In this document: piece by piece, positions 26,339 through 35,330 of the stretch | Position numbering within the stretch: position 1 is the first letter of the stretch | Layout: every line of letters starts with the position of its first letter | Origin: Virgibacillus senegalensis | GTDB taxonomy: Bacteria; Bacillota; Bacilli; Bacillales; Amphibacillaceae | DNA length: 35,475 nt | NCBI RefSeq assembly: GCF_000821245.2 | Contig: NZ_LN611424.1 | Span: forward strand, 1,233,597-1,269,071 | Direction of reading: 5' to 3' | The notes under the pieces: generated by a model | The model's database searches: none | The model's input: only the letters and a program-made list of their open reading frames with translations | What the model was told of the DNA's origin: nothing | Program-made: the position numbers and the translations under genes

Positions 26339-27307
26339 ATGCTGGAACTTCTTTCTGAATACGTAGATGATTTTCAAGGAAGCGAAACGACCATTAATGG
26401 AGTCAAAGGGTACCGCCAGCAAAATAATTGTTTCTTTATTATACCAAAATCAGCCAATGATAACCGATATTTCGAACAAAAAGTGATCGGTGAATATTTT
26501 TGGCAAAATGGTTACGCGCATTTTGCTGTCCCGATAGCGAACAAGCAAGGGGATTTGGTTACAGAGTATGGCGGCAAGTCTTATATTGTATTACATTGCA
26601 GTCTTGCTGATGACCGGGAATACTCAGACCATGGAGCTGATTTGGCTACTTTTCACCAAATGGGGATTGATTATCCTTATCAACCTGTTGAAGCAGTGGC
26701 ATATGGTCATTGGAAGCAGCTGTGGATCAGCAAGCTCGCTTTGTTTGACTCGATCTATCAACAACAACATAACGAGCGGCCTGTCTCTCGCTTTCAGCGC
26801 CTATTCATCGATACCTACCCATATGTCAGCGGATGTACGGAAAATGCACTTCAATATTTGCAGGAGACGGAATCCGAACAGCGTTTTAATGAAGGGGATG
26901 GAGGGACATTCACTTTTCAACGATACAGTGGTCAAATGAAGAATCATCCAATTTGGCCTGATGAAATAGTATATGATCACGCTGCAAGAGATATTGCTGA
27001 GCATCTGCGGCTCCTTTTTTTACGGCCGAATGCTCACCCGGAAGTGGAACGCTTTTTGTCGGGTTATCAATCCATCAGGTCGCTCTCCATTTTCAGTTGG
27101 CGCTTGATTTATGCTCGTCTGCTGTTACCTGTTCATTTATTCGGTTATATTGAAACAGGAATTTCGAGTTCCGACCCCGAAATTACTTACAGAGGATATG
27201 TGGAGCTTTTGGAGAGCCAGCCGGAATATGAGCAAAAAATGAGAAATTTTTTTGATGACCTGGGCTTAGATGCCAAGGCTTTACATATTCCAGTATTAGA
27301 TTGGTGA
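26339..27307 (+). CDS. yutH: Spore coat-associated protein YutH
   Basis: 322 residues with a degenerate kinase-like fold of the CotS/YutH family: an N-terminal lobe with strand patterns, DLATFHQMG near residue 100 and the segment YARLLLPVHLFGYIE near residue 260. In B. subtilis YutH is a spore-coat protein made in the mother cell. AAAAGGAGAG lies about 9 bases before ATG 26339. The gene sits between pgpA-like yutG and the hom region as in B. subtilis. Its end is 20 bases before the following dehydrogenase start. Confidence 0.85.
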   Translation: MLELLSEYVDDFQGSETTINGVKGYRQQNNCFFIIPKSANDNRYFEQKVIGEYFWQNGYAHFAVPIANKQGDLVTEYGGKSYIVLHCSLADDREYSDHGADLATFHQMGIDYPYQPVEAVAYGHWKQLWISKLALFDSIYQQQHNERPVSRFQRLFIDTYPYVSGCTENALQYLQETESEQRFNEGDGGTFTFQRYSGQMKNHPIWPDEIVYDHAARDIAEHLRLLFLRPNAHPEVERFLSGYQSIRSLSIFSWRLIYARLLLPVHLFGYIETGISSSDPEITYRGYVELLESQPEYEQKMRNFFDDLGLDAKALHIPVLDW

Positions 27308-27327
27308 GAAGGAGAGATTTGTTTACC

Positions 27328-28293
27328 ATGACGAAGCCATACGTATATGTGACGAGAAAGCTACCGGAAGAAATTATCAGTCCACTTCGTGAAAAGCTGG
27401 ACATTACCATGTGGGGTTCTGAAGAAGAACCAGTCGATCACGAAACATTGGCAAAAGAAATCAAACGTGCAGATGCCGTATTGACAATGCTTTCCGATCA
27501 AATCGACCGTCCTCTGCTTGAACAGGCCGATCACTTGAAGATTGTTGCTAATCTTGCTGTCGGTTATGACAATATTGATTTGGAGGCAGCCAAAGCCGTG
27601 GGGATAACGGTTAGTAACACCCCGGATGTACTAACGGAAACGACAGCCGATTTAACTTTTGCCTTGCTAATGGCGACAGCAAGAAGGGTTGTGGAGGCAG
27701 ACACTTTTATTAAACAGGGACTGTGGAAAAACTGGGCTCCTTTCTTAATGGCCGGCACCGATGTTCACCATAAAACATTAGGAATAGTCGGCATGGGAAG
27801 AATCGGAGAAGCGGTTGCACGGAGAGCACTCGGTTTTTCAATGGATGTTCTCTACCATAATCGATCCCGAAAGCAGCAGGCAGAGGCGTCCCTTGGAGTC
27901 AAATATGCAGCGTTTGATGAACTGTTGGAACAGGCTGATTATGTTGTTTGCTTGGCACCTTTGACAGAGGAGACCAAATATATGTTTGACGAGAATGCTT
28001 TTTCCAAGATGAAAACAAGTGCCGTTTTTATCAATGCTTCCCGAGGTAAAAATGCTGATGAAAAAGCATTGTATCAAGCTTTGGTTAATGGAGAAATAGC
28101 CGCTGCCGGTCTGGATGTCTTTGAGGAAGAGCCGATCGATTCCAGTCATCCATTGTTATCCCTGGATCAGGTAACTTGTCTTCCACATATAGGCTCGGCC
28201 ACTAAAGAAACCCGACAGAAAATGGTAGAGTTGTGTTTCGAAAATATCCAGCGTGTGTTAAATGGAAGCAAAGCCAAATCCCCTGTTGTATAA
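27328..28293 (+). CDS. D-2-hydroxyacid dehydrogenase (glyoxylate/hydroxypyruvate reductase or D-glycerate dehydrogenase type)
   Basis: 321 residues. The family features are complete: substrate-side LAVGYDNIDLEAA near residue 77, NAD(P)-binding GMGRIG near 156, the catalytic Arg in NASRGKNADE near 235, Glu in DVFEEEP near 264, and the His in CLPHIGSAT near 287. The best guess is reduction of glyoxylate or hydroxypyruvate; 2-ketogluconate reductase is an alternative. ATG 27328 is chosen because AAGGAGAG lies 11 bases upstream. In B. subtilis no such gene lies between yutH and hom, so this is a local insertion. It may be co-transcribed with yutH. Confidence 0.88.
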   Translation: MTKPYVYVTRKLPEEIISPLREKLDITMWGSEEEPVDHETLAKEIKRADAVLTMLSDQIDRPLLEQADHLKIVANLAVGYDNIDLEAAKAVGITVSNTPDVLTETTADLTFALLMATARRVVEADTFIKQGLWKNWAPFLMAGTDVHHKTLGIVGMGRIGEAVARRALGFSMDVLYHNRSRKQQAEASLGVKYAAFDELLEQADYVVCLAPLTEETKYMFDENAFSKMKTSAVFINASRGKNADEKALYQALVNGEIAAAGLDVFEEEPIDSSHPLLSLDQVTCLPHIGSATKETRQKMVELCFENIQRVLNGSKAKSPVV

Positions 28294-28355
28294 GGGGAAC
28301 ATCAAAACCATGTTAAACATAGAAAGAATTGTTATCACAAAATTCAAAATCCGCC

Positions 28356-28384
28356 TTGCTAATCAGGAGGCAGGAGCGTATAAT
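28356..28384 (+). promoter_or_regulatory. SigA promoter of hom-thrC-thrB
   Basis: TTGCTA (28356-28361), 17-base spacer, perfect TATAAT (28379-28384). A small leader hairpin GTGTAT/ATACAC (28404-28420) lies before the ribosome-binding site GAGGAGG. No T-box or other riboswitch is seen in the short leader. Confidence 0.75.
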
Positions 28385-28438
28385 GTCCTCTATAGATAAA
28401 CAAGTGTATCTTTAATACACACACGAGGAGGCGGAGAA

Positions 28439-29734
28439 ATGAAAGATAAAATCAACATAGGGTTGTGCGGCCTCGGTACAGTAGGGTCAGGGGTAATTAA
28501 AATTCTTCAAAACCATCAAAAAGAAATCAAATATAAACTTGGGTGTGAACTGGAAGTAAAGAAAATTCTTGTACATACGCTGGATAAAGCAAGGGACATC
28601 CAAGTAGACTCTGGTGTTTTGACTACAGATCCGGATGACCTGGTCGGTGATCAGGCAATCGATATCATCATTGAAGTGATGGGAGGAATTGATTCTACCT
28701 ACGAGCTGCTAGAAAATGCCTTAGAACACAGAAAGCATATCATTACCGCCAATAAAGACTTAATGGCTGTTCATGGACAAAAGCTTCATCAAATTGCTAA
28801 AGCAAACGAGTGCGATATATTTTATGAAGCAAGCGTAGCCGGAGGAATTCCGATTCTACGTTCCCTGACAGACGGACTAGCTTCTGATCGGATTCAAAAA
28901 ATGATGGGAATCGTCAATGGGACCACCAATTATATCTTGACCAAAATGACAGACGAACAGCGGACATTTTCCGACGTACTCAGAGAGGCGCAGGAACTTG
29001 GATATGCGGAGTCAGACCCAGCTGCAGATGTAGATGGATTGGATGCAGCCCGTAAGATGGCTCTTTTGGCAAATTTGGCTTTTAAGATGGATATTGATTT
29101 GAGTGCTGTCGAAGTCGCAGGCATAACTTCGATCACACAGGAAGATATTTTATTTGCCAATCGTTTAGGATATGTGGTGAAACTCATCGGAATCGCCTCT
29201 ATGGAAGAGGGCAAAGTCGAAGTTACTGTCGAACCTACTCTATTACCGCATGATCACCCGCTTGCCTTGGTGAAAAATGAGTTCAATGCTGTATATGTTC
29301 ACGGGGAAGCGGTCGGAGAAACGATGTTTTATGGACCGGGAGCAGGCAGTATGCCTACAGCTACATCCGTTGTTTCCGATTTAATGGAGGCTGTAAAAAA
29401 CATCAGGCTCGGCATCAGCGGAAACTCGTATATCACACCACAATTCCAAACGAAGTTAAAGGACGATTCTGAAAAGCATTCCCGTTATTTTGTCAGGCTG
29501 GAAGCAGATGACCAGGCGGGAACCTTCCAGGCACTGACCAATGTATTTACCGATCAAAATATTAGTTTTGCGAAAATACTGCAGCTTCCTGGAAGCAAAG
29601 ATGATACAGCGGAAATCGTTATGGTGACACACCATACAAGCAGGCAGCAGTTGAGGGACAGTTTAGACAGCCTCAACAGTCTGGAGGTTGTCAAACGGGT
29701 GATCAGTTATTATCGAGTGGAAGGGGAGGAATGA
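28439..29734 (+). CDS. hom: Homoserine dehydrogenase
   Basis: 431 residues. NAD(P)-binding GLGTVGSG (Gly11-x-Gly13-x-x-Gly16), the substrate-site block [15 protein letters not shown] near residue 128 and [11 protein letters not shown] near 158 are intact. The last 80 residues ([23 protein letters not shown] onward) are an ACT domain, the usual site of threonine feedback inhibition. It converts aspartate semialdehyde to homoserine. It is first in the hom-thrC-thrB operon and its stop overlaps the upstream ATG of thrC. Confidence 0.98.
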   Translation: MKDKINIGLCGLGTVGSGVIKILQNHQKEIKYKLGCELEVKKILVHTLDKARDIQVDSGVLTTDPDDLVGDQAIDIIIEVMGGIDSTYELLENALEHRKHIITANKDLMAVHGQKLHQIAKANECDIFYEASVAGGIPILRSLTDGLASDRIQKMMGIVNGTTNYILTKMTDEQRTFSDVLREAQELGYAESDPAADVDGLDAARKMALLANLAFKMDIDLSAVEVAGITSITQEDILFANRLGYVVKLIGIASMEEGKVEVTVEPTLLPHDHPLALVKNEFNAVYVHGEAVGETMFYGPGAGSMPTATSVVSDLMEAVKNIRLGISGNSYITPQFQTKLKDDSEKHSRYFVRLEADDQAGTFQALTNVFTDQNISFAKILQLPGSKDDTAEIVMVTHHTSRQQLRDSLDSLNSLEVVKRVISYYRVEGEE

Positions 29735-29736
29735 AC

Positions 29737-30798
29737 ATGGCTTGGCAGGGATTGTTAACGCAATATGAGGATTATTTGCCGATAAATGAAAACACACCCA
29801 AAGTTAGCTTACAAGAGGGGAATACCCCTTTGATCAAGCTGGATAAGCTTTCTGAGCAGCTCTCGGTCAATGTATTCGCAAAAGTGGAGGGGGCCAATCC
29901 CACCGGTTCTTTTAAAGATCGAGGAATGGTACTGGCTATAGCCAAAGCGCTGGAGGAGGGTGCCAATGCTGTAATTTGTGCCTCGACCGGAAATACAAGT
30001 GCATCAGCTGCAGCTTTTGCGGCCAGAGCTGGTCTGAAATGCATGGTTGTTATCCCGGAAGGAAAGATCGCACAAGGAAAGCTTGCGCAGGCTGTCATGT
30101 ATGGTGCAGAGGTATTTTCGATCGAAGGAAATTTTGACGATGCATTGAAGGCAGTACGGAAAATTAGCAACGAGCAAAATATCACATTGGTGAATTCGGT
30201 TAATCCGTACCGGATAGAAGGGCAGAAAACGGCAGCTTTCGAAGTGTGTGAATCACTGGAAACAGCTCCTGACTACCTGTTTATCCCGGTAGGAAATGCA
30301 GGTAATATCACGGCATACTGGAAAGGCTTCAAAGAATATAACGAACGGCATCAATCCGGACTTCCTAAAATGATGGGCTATGAGGCGAGCGGAGCTGCTG
30401 CTATCGTCCACGACCGTGTGTTTGAAAAACCGGAAACAGTAGGGACTGCAATCAGGATTGGCAATCCTGCAAGCTGGCAGGGAGCCGTCCAGGCTCGAGA
30501 TGAGTCACAGGGAAAGATTGATGAAGTAACAGATGAAGAAATGATTGCCGCTTATCAATGGCTTGCAGCCAATGAAGGAATATTCGCTGAACCTGCATCT
30601 TGTGCATCAGTGGCAGGCTTGTTCAAGGCTGCCAGACAAAACCAGCTGGAAAAGGGAACGACTATTGTTACCGTATTAACGGGGAATGGACTGAAGGATC
30701 CCAATACAGCGATTGATTACAGTACCATCAAACCAAAAGTGCTTCCGAATGATCAAGATAAAATTGCGGAGGAAATCAAAGGCCGTGTTCTCGTATGA
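29737..30798 (+). CDS. thrC: Threonine synthase
   Basis: 353 residues. The PLP lysine is Lys60 in [30 protein letters not shown] and the phosphate-binding loop [13 protein letters not shown] are intact. It makes threonine from phosphohomoserine. ATG 29737 is preferred because AAGGGGAGG is 7 bases away, against one base for the ATG at 29731, and it matches the short N-terminus of Bacillus ThrC. The stop overlaps the thrB start (ATGA), so translation is coupled. Confidence 0.97.
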   Translation: MAWQGLLTQYEDYLPINENTPKVSLQEGNTPLIKLDKLSEQLSVNVFAKVEGANPTGSFKDRGMVLAIAKALEEGANAVICASTGNTSASAAAFAARAGLKCMVVIPEGKIAQGKLAQAVMYGAEVFSIEGNFDDALKAVRKISNEQNITLVNSVNPYRIEGQKTAAFEVCESLETAPDYLFIPVGNAGNITAYWKGFKEYNERHQSGLPKMMGYEASGAAAIVHDRVFEKPETVGTAIRIGNPASWQGAVQARDESQGKIDEVTDEEMIAAYQWLAANEGIFAEPASCASVAGLFKAARQNQLEKGTTIVTVLTGNGLKDPNTAIDYSTIKPKVLPNDQDKIAEEIKGRVLV

Positions 30799-31691
30799 GT
30801 TTCGCTATAAAAATTCCTTCCAGCACTTCCAATTTGGGGGCTGGGTTTGATTCCATCGGGTTGGCATTGAATTTATATTTGGAGCTGGAGGTAGAAAAAG
30901 CAGGGGAGTGGGAATTTATTCCTACCTCGAAAACACTGGAGAGTCTTCCGCCTGATAAAGATAATTTTGTCTACCAAATCGCTGCCAGAGTTGCAAGGCA
31001 GCATGGAGTCGATCAATTACCTCCATGTCGCGTGAAGGTGAAAAGTGATATCCCGCTTGCCAGAGGATTGGGGAGCAGTGCAACAGCCACGTTGGCTGGT
31101 ATTGAATTGGCCAACCAACTGCTTGATTTGGGACTTGATACGCACGACAAACTGGAAATTGCAACTGCAATTGAAGGCCACCCGGATAATGTCGCACCTT
31201 CCCTGCTTGGGGGGTGCGTCATTGGCCATTACCAAGAGGATGTGGATTGTGTAAAGCTGCCATTTGATAATGTGTCGCTTATTGCTGTCATCCCTGAATT
31301 TGAACTTAAGACGAAGAAAGCACGGGAAGCATTGCCTCAGCAGTTTTCTTTCCAGACAAGTGTGCATGCCAGCAGCATGGCAAACGTAAGCGTAGCAGCT
31401 ATTTGCCAGCAAAATTGGTCACTGCTCGGTAAAATGATGAATAAGGATTTGTTCCATCAGCCTTATCGAAAAAAACTGGTACCGCATTTTGAATCATTGC
31501 AAACCTATTTACAAGACAAAGTACATGGCTTGTTCTTAAGCGGAGCAGGACCTACTGTTATTGCGTTGGCAGATAAAGACTGTCCCGATTCCAGCATTGC
31601 CGAATGGAAAAATCAATTCCCGACCTGCCAATGGCTGAAACTCCAAGTAGACAACAACGGCATGGTAGTTAGAAAAGCGGAAACGCCTTGA
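30795..31691 (+). CDS. thrB: Homoserine kinase, with repeat-encoded C-terminus
   Basis: 298 residues, GHMP kinase family. Motif 1 [18 protein letters not shown] (8-25), the ATP-binding motif [13 protein letters not shown] (87-99) and the C-terminal motif [13 protein letters not shown] near residue 247 are present. It phosphorylates homoserine for ThrC. The last seven codons (from 31671) and the stop TGA lie inside a 39-base repeat that occurs again at 31816-31854. So the native end has been replaced by an RKAETP tail encoded by the repeat. The active site is not affected. Confidence 0.96.
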   Translation: MSFAIKIPSSTSNLGAGFDSIGLALNLYLELEVEKAGEWEFIPTSKTLESLPPDKDNFVYQIAARVARQHGVDQLPPCRVKVKSDIPLARGLGSSATATLAGIELANQLLDLGLDTHDKLEIATAIEGHPDNVAPSLLGGCVIGHYQEDVDCVKLPFDNVSLIAVIPEFELKTKKAREALPQQFSFQTSVHASSMANVSVAAICQQNWSLLGKMMNKDLFHQPYRKKLVPHFESLQTYLQDKVHGLFLSGAGPTVIALADKDCPDSSIAEWKNQFPTCQWLKLQVDNNGMVVRKAETP

Positions 31692-31709
31692 ACAGCGACG
31701 TATAAACTG
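31671..31709 (+). repeat. 39-base direct repeat, copy 1 (within the thrB end)
   Basis: Identical to 31816-31854 over 39 bases (AGAAAAGCGG... to ...GTATAAACTG). It starts in the thrB reading frame and supplies its stop. The sequence that follows (31710-31815), with GAGATAAAGGAAACA (31723-31737) and TAGTCGCTAGGCGTAGTAGCTGGACA, resembles a repeat I recall as widespread between genes of Virgibacillus-like Bacillaceae. Confidence 0.85.
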
Positions 31710-31815
31710 GAGCGCGCCGTCGGAGATAAAGGAAACACGGAGCGAAAGCGACGATGTTGACTTATCGTACAGAGGCAAGGGAAGTTTACTAGTCGCTAGG
31801 CGTAGTAGCTGGACA
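31710..31815 (+). repeat. Body of dispersed intergenic repeat, unit 1
   Basis: This 106-base body follows the first 39-base unit and shares GGAGATAAAGGAAACA with the second unit (near 31931-31946). It is not coding. It is probably part of a non-autonomous dispersed element of about 145 bases whose end abuts the second unit. Confidence 0.6.
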
Positions 31816-31854
31816 AGAAAAGCGGAAACGCCTTGAACAGCGACGTATAAACTG
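31816..31854 (+). repeat. 39-base direct repeat, copy 2
   Basis: Perfect second copy of 31671-31709, 145 bases downstream. It heads a second, divergent unit that continues into a structured G+C-rich segment. Confidence 0.9.
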
Positions 31855-32008
31855 CGCCCCCCCCACAACGGGGATGGTTCGGCGTTGCCGTGCAACACGG
31901 CGGGCTTAGTCCGAACAATCGATTGCTGGGGAGATAAAGGAAACATGCCCCTTCATAGGGGTGTGCTGACGTTGGGCGATGATGTGTCCGAAGTTTGGTC
32001 GAACTTCC
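31855..32008. other. Structured G+C-rich segment in the second repeat unit
   Basis: Nested stems are visible: GTTCGG (31877-31882)/CCGAAC (31911-31916) enclosing GCCGTG/CACGGC (31887-31901), then CCCC/GGGG (31948-31961) and GAAGTT/AACTTC (31990-32007). No coding potential or known RNA family is recognised. It is either a repeat with secondary structure or a small RNA-like element. Confidence 0.4.
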
Positions 32009-32034
32009 AATATGTTTTGCAGAATAGAAACCAT

Positions 32035-32083
32035 AAAAAAACGAAGGTACACGCTGAAACGGTCAGCTGCCTTCGTTTTTGTT
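32035..32083. terminator. Bidirectional terminator between thrB and the NifU-like gene
   Basis: AAAAACGAAGG (32036-32046) pairs with CCTTCGTTTTT (32070-32080), with an inner GCTGA/TCAGC stem. The A and T tracts suit both the plus-strand thr operon and the minus-strand gene ending at 32108. Confidence 0.9.
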
Positions 32084-32107
32084 TATGTTGAAGTTATTCA
32101 GCAGTGT

Positions 32108-32332
32108 TTAAAATACTTGTTCGATTTCCGTTACGCCTGGGACTTCGGCCATGAGAGCTCGTTCAATTCCAGCTTTTAGCGTAATTGTTGAACTTGGGCA
32201 ATTACCGCACGCTCCCATTAGGCGAAGACGTACAATGCCTTCATCTACATCTACCAATTCGACATCTCCGCCGTCACGCAATAAAAATGGACGTAGTTTA
32301 TTCAAAACTTCTTGTACTTGCTCTTGCATCAT
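32108..32332 (-). CDS. yutI: NifU C-terminal-domain-like Fe-S protein YutI
   Basis: 74 residues. [45 protein letters not shown] is the Nfu domain, with the cluster cysteines Cys42 and Cys45 (CGNC). Nfu proteins hold a [4Fe-4S] cluster at a dimer interface and hand it to target enzymes. The start at 32332 (MMQEQVQ) is chosen because AAAGGAG lies 7 bases upstream; the open frame extends further but with no ribosome-binding site. It works alongside the suf operon elsewhere in this window. Confidence 0.95.
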   Translation of the reverse strand: MMQEQVQEVLNKLRPFLLRDGGDVELVDVDEGIVRLRLMGACGNCPSSTITLKAGIERALMAEVPGVTEIEQVF

Positions 32333-32642
32333 CCATCTTCTCCTTTCCTGATTCCACTTTTTATTATAGATGGTTTTGATTAAAAAATCTATCAATTAAT
32401 GATTTTGATTCTCAATTAGGCTTATCTTTCTTTATTGTATAATTTAAAGTTGAATTTGTAAAATATCCGGGTAAAATTTTGTATAATGACAATGGAAGAA
32501 ACCATTTATTCCATTTTATAAAAGCTCCCTCTTTCCGGTGGTGATTATACTATCGAGTAAAAATCTACATTTCCGAGGGATGGTATAAGGTTAAATCGCG
32601 GTTTTTAACAATGTACACAAAAGAAAAAAGGGGGAAAAGCAG

Positions 32643-32963
32643 TTGAATAATCAGAAAGTGAAACTGACGGTCTATGGAGCCGATCAGATTTGTGCTAGCT
32701 GTGTCAATGCTCCTAGATCGGTTGAAACATATGAGTGGCTGCAGGCTGCGATAGCGCGGAAATACCAGGAGGCAACCATCGAATATGAATATATTGATAT
32801 CTTTAAGCCTCCCAATGAAAAAAAGCATATTGACTTCGCCAGACGAGTCCAGGACGAAGAGTTTTTTTACCCTGTAGTACTAATAAATGATGAATTGGTG
32901 GATGAAGGAAACCCGCGGCTCAAAAAAGTATTTCAAGCACTGGAAGAAAACGGGATAAGCTAA
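32643..32963 (+). CDS. yuzD: YuzD-like protein (DUF1462)
   Basis: 106 residues with a thioredoxin-like fold: VKLTVYGADQICASCVNAP near the N-terminus contains a CASC motif, followed by helices and the segment FYPVVLINDELVDEGNPRLKKVF. The CxxC and fold suggest a redox or Fe-S related role; no activity is known. The start is TTG 32643 preceded by AAAGGGGGAAAAGCAG. It is divergent from yutI, which may hint at a shared function. Confidence 0.85.
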   Translation: MNNQKVKLTVYGADQICASCVNAPRSVETYEWLQAAIARKYQEATIEYEYIDIFKPPNEKKHIDFARRVQDEEFFYPVVLINDELVDEGNPRLKKVFQALEENGIS

Positions 32964-33121
32964 AATTCTTATCGGTTGGGGAAATATTGTCTGGTATCGT
33001 TTGACTATGATAAGATTAGATTTTAGCAGGATAGATACCTGAAGGTGAGACTTTCATCCGGAACCACAGGATTAGAAAATTTTGCTAGGTTTGAGTAAAG
33101 GGAGAAGGTTGAGAAGATTTG

Positions 33122-33358
33122 TTGAATCCAACGATCGAGTTTTGTATCAATAATATAGTGAGCGGTTCCCAAAAGGCAATGGAAGAGCTGGACAAGGATC
33201 CTTATCTCGATGTCTTGGAATACGGTTGTACAAGTTTTTGCGGAATATGTTCTCAGTATTTAGTCGCAATCGTAAACGGGGAACCTGTTACAGCTGATAG
33301 TCCAGAAGAACTCGTAGACAAAGTGTATCAGTATCTTGAAGAGAACCCAATGTTTTGA
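33122..33358 (+). CDS. yuzB: YuzB-like protein (DUF1450)
   Basis: 78 residues. NPTIEFCINNIVSGSQ at the start, DVLEYGCTSFCGICSQ in the middle and the end YLEENPMF are diagnostic for the DUF1450/YuzB family. The cysteines (C-x3-C-x2-C plus one upstream) suggest metal or cluster binding. Two adjacent TTG codons (33119, 33122) are possible starts; 33122 gives the family's usual MNP start. The ribosome-binding site is only moderate (GGGAGAAGG about 10 bases away). Confidence 0.85.
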   Translation: MNPTIEFCINNIVSGSQKAMEELDKDPYLDVLEYGCTSFCGICSQYLVAIVNGEPVTADSPEELVDKVYQYLEENPMF

Positions 33359-33364
33359 AGGAAG

Positions 33365-33406
33365 GCCATCGCACCTGCTTAAAAGGAAGCGATGGCGTAC
33401 TTTTTC
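33365..33406 (+). terminator. Terminator after yuzB
   Basis: GCCATCGC (33365-33372) pairs with GCGATGGC (33389-33396), with a T-run beginning four bases later. Confidence 0.85.
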
Positions 33407-33449
33407 TTATAATGCAGTCCCAGTGACTTAGTGAGGTTAGGTGATCTAC

Positions 33450-34304
33450 ATGGAAATCCCTTATACAAAAATGCATGGATTGGGTAATAGTTATATCTTT
33501 TTGAATTTATTTACTTTTAACTTGGAAGAATCGTTGTTGGAAGAATTAGCTAAGAAGGTTTCTGATGTCAATACCGGGATAGGTTCTGATGGTTTAATCC
33601 TGATTCATCCAACAGATAAGGCTGACGTAGGTATGCGGATATTCAACAAGGACGGTTCGGAAGGAAAAAATTGCGGGAATGGTCTTCGTTGTGTGGCAAA
33701 ATATGCTTATGAGAATAAACTGGTGGATAAACCTCAGTTTGTTATTGAGACACGGGCTGGTAATGTTACAGCAGAAGTATTTACAGCAGGGGATGTCGTC
33801 GAAGAGGTAACCGTCGATATGGGGGAGCCGATTTTAGACAGGCAGGCCATTCCGATGCTTGGAAATGATGGCACCGTCATTTCGGAAGCATTTGAAGTAA
33901 GTCATCATCCTTTGGAATTAACGGCTGTTTCCATGGGAAATCCACACGCCGTGTTTTTTGTAGAAGACATCGAACAAGCACCACTTTATGATTTGGGTCC
34001 ATTAATTACCAATGATTCGCGTTTCCCGGAAGGAATCAATGTGGAATTCATTGAGATGGTATCGGAAACAGAAATACACTTCCGGGTATGGGAAAGAGGT
34101 TCGGGAGTCACACAGGCATGCGGAACCGGTGCTTGTGCCGCCGCTGTAGCGAGCATACTTAATGGGTATGCCCAAAAGGATGAAGAGATTTGTGTCCATT
34201 TAAGCGGTGGAGACTTGTTCATCAAATGGGCCGGAGATGGGCATGTGTGGATGCGCGGAAAAGCGGAGATCACTACCCAAGGAACCTTTTATTGGAAGCG
34301 TTAA
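33450..34304 (+). CDS. dapF: Diaminopimelate epimerase
   Basis: 284 residues. The two active-site cysteines are present: Cys75 in GKNCGNGLRC and the second in QACGTGACAA near residue 223. It converts LL- to meso-diaminopimelate for lysine and cell-wall synthesis. ATG 33450 (MEIPYTKMHGLGNSY) is chosen: TTAGGTGA lies about 5 bases upstream, overlapping the alternative GTG at 33441. It stands alone from other dap genes, as in B. subtilis. Confidence 0.96.
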   Translation: MEIPYTKMHGLGNSYIFLNLFTFNLEESLLEELAKKVSDVNTGIGSDGLILIHPTDKADVGMRIFNKDGSEGKNCGNGLRCVAKYAYENKLVDKPQFVIETRAGNVTAEVFTAGDVVEEVTVDMGEPILDRQAIPMLGNDGTVISEAFEVSHHPLELTAVSMGNPHAVFFVEDIEQAPLYDLGPLITNDSRFPEGINVEFIEMVSETEIHFRVWERGSGVTQACGTGACAAAVASILNGYAQKDEEICVHLSGGDLFIKWAGDGHVWMRGKAEITTQGTFYWKR

Positions 34305-34408
34305 TGTTGAAGGATTCCCTATTCCTTAGTATACTAAAAGAGACGAATTGAACTGTAAGTCTTACGGATGTAAAGCAAAGGGAAGACGGAAATATAGGAG
34401 GGCATTGT

Positions 34409-34771
34409 ATGACCATTAATATAACAGACAATGCAAGTCTGCAAATTAAAGAAATGATGAAAGAAGAGGAAGCTGCCAACGTTCGCCTTCGTTTCGGCGT
34501 GAAGGGCGGAGGTTGCAGCGGTTTGTCTTATTCCATGGGATTTGATGAAGAAATCAATCCGGAGCTTGATAAAGTGGAGGAAAGCAATGGCATTCCTTTA
34601 GTCATCAATCAACAGGATATTCCAATAATCGAAGGAACAACAATTGATTTCAAACAAAACATGATGGGCGGCGGATTCACCATCGATAACCCGAATGCTA
34701 TCGTGTCCTGTGGCTGTGGCTCTTCTTTTAAAACAGCAACCAATGCAGGAACACCTGATCCGAATTGTTAA
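34409..34771 (+). CDS. yutM: HesB/IscA-family Fe-S carrier, YutM type
   Basis: 120 residues. The three invariant cysteines are Cys36 (GGGCSGLSY), Cys101 and Cys103 (CGCGSSF), typical of A-type carriers. A-type proteins accept clusters and pass them to apo-enzymes, so this gene complements suf and yutI. GGAGGG lies 7 bases before ATG 34409. It follows dapF as in B. subtilis. The sequence after the stop looks like the left half of its terminator, next to a mobile-element end. Confidence 0.95.
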   Translation: MTINITDNASLQIKEMMKEEEAANVRLRFGVKGGGCSGLSYSMGFDEEINPELDKVEESNGIPLVINQQDIPIIEGTTIDFKQNMMGGGFTIDNPNAIVSCGCGSSFKTATNAGTPDPNC

Positions 34772-34854
34772 CGAACAACATAACATTCATGATAAACCCT
34801 CGACGCAAAGTGTGGCCACTGAAAAACTGAAGGTCTTTGAAAAGTAGAATTTAA

Positions 34855-34900
34855 AAAAAGCGGTCTGAATGGAAGTTAATTTCCATTCAGACCGCTTTTT
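34855..34900 (-). terminator. Terminator at the end of the IS1182-type element
   Basis: A perfect 20-bp stem (34855-34874 with 34881-34900) with 6-base loop; A and T tracts on both sides allow function in both directions. It overlaps the stop of the transposase fragment and probably also ends yutM transcripts. Confidence 0.9.
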
Positions 34901-35258
34901 ATCTAATTTCAATGATTTGTGCCCTCTTTTTCTTCATGGATTCATCGATAGAATAAATCATTTTACGGACGTTCTTAGAACGGCTACGCAATACTTCTTG
35001 AGGGGATGTTTGATTGTATCGAGCCTTTGTGTGTGTCGCATCAAGGATGAGAGACTTCGATTGGATCACGCCTTTCTCAAGCGCGAACTCTACGGTTTTT
35101 CCAATCAGGAAATCTAAAAGGTTTGGGTCTTTCAGACGTTTACGACGGAAGTAAGCTAATAAGCTGGGATCAATGTCGTCATCTTCTGGTGCCATTGCAA
35201 GGAAATACTTGAAGGACATGTCGACCTGAGCTCGTTCCACGAGATCCCCATCAGACAT
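34899..35258 (-). pseudogene. IS1182-family transposase, internal fragment
   Basis: About 119 residues match the middle of IS1182-type transposases: DLVERAQVDMSFKYFLAMAPEDDDIDPSLLAYFRRKRLKD, then SLILDATHTKARYNQTSP (the first catalytic aspartate region, DATHTKARY) and MIYSIDESMKKK. The N-terminal third is missing (similarity starts near CTLKTIYMSDG, behind an in-frame stop), and the C-terminal half with the remaining catalytic residues is gone, replaced by the terminator. It cannot be an active transposase. Confidence 0.88.
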
Positions 35259-35280
35259 ATAGATGGTTTTCAGTGTACAA

Positions 35281-35330
35281 GAAAAAAGAGTGACTTTCTT
35301 TTAGAATTCAAAGAAAGTCACTTCTTTTTC
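35281..35330. other. Second strong hairpin within the IS remnant
   Basis: AAGAGTGACTTTCTTT pairs with AAAGAAAGTCACTTCTT around TAGAATTC, flanked by A and T tracts. On either strand it would block read-through into or out of the transposase fragment. Confidence 0.75.

Noticed and set aside
28294-28438. T-box or threonine riboswitch before hom
   Set aside because: The leader after the promoter is only about 50 bases, with one small stem and no T-box core or terminator.
31671-31854. Two identical 39-base repeats as a CRISPR remnant
   Set aside because: Only two copies, spacing of 106 bases, no cas genes, and the first copy encodes the end of thrB; it is a dispersed repeat.
31885-32179. Short open frames between thrB and yutI
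   Set aside because: They cross repeat units and a terminator, lack ribosome-binding sites and have no recognisable product.
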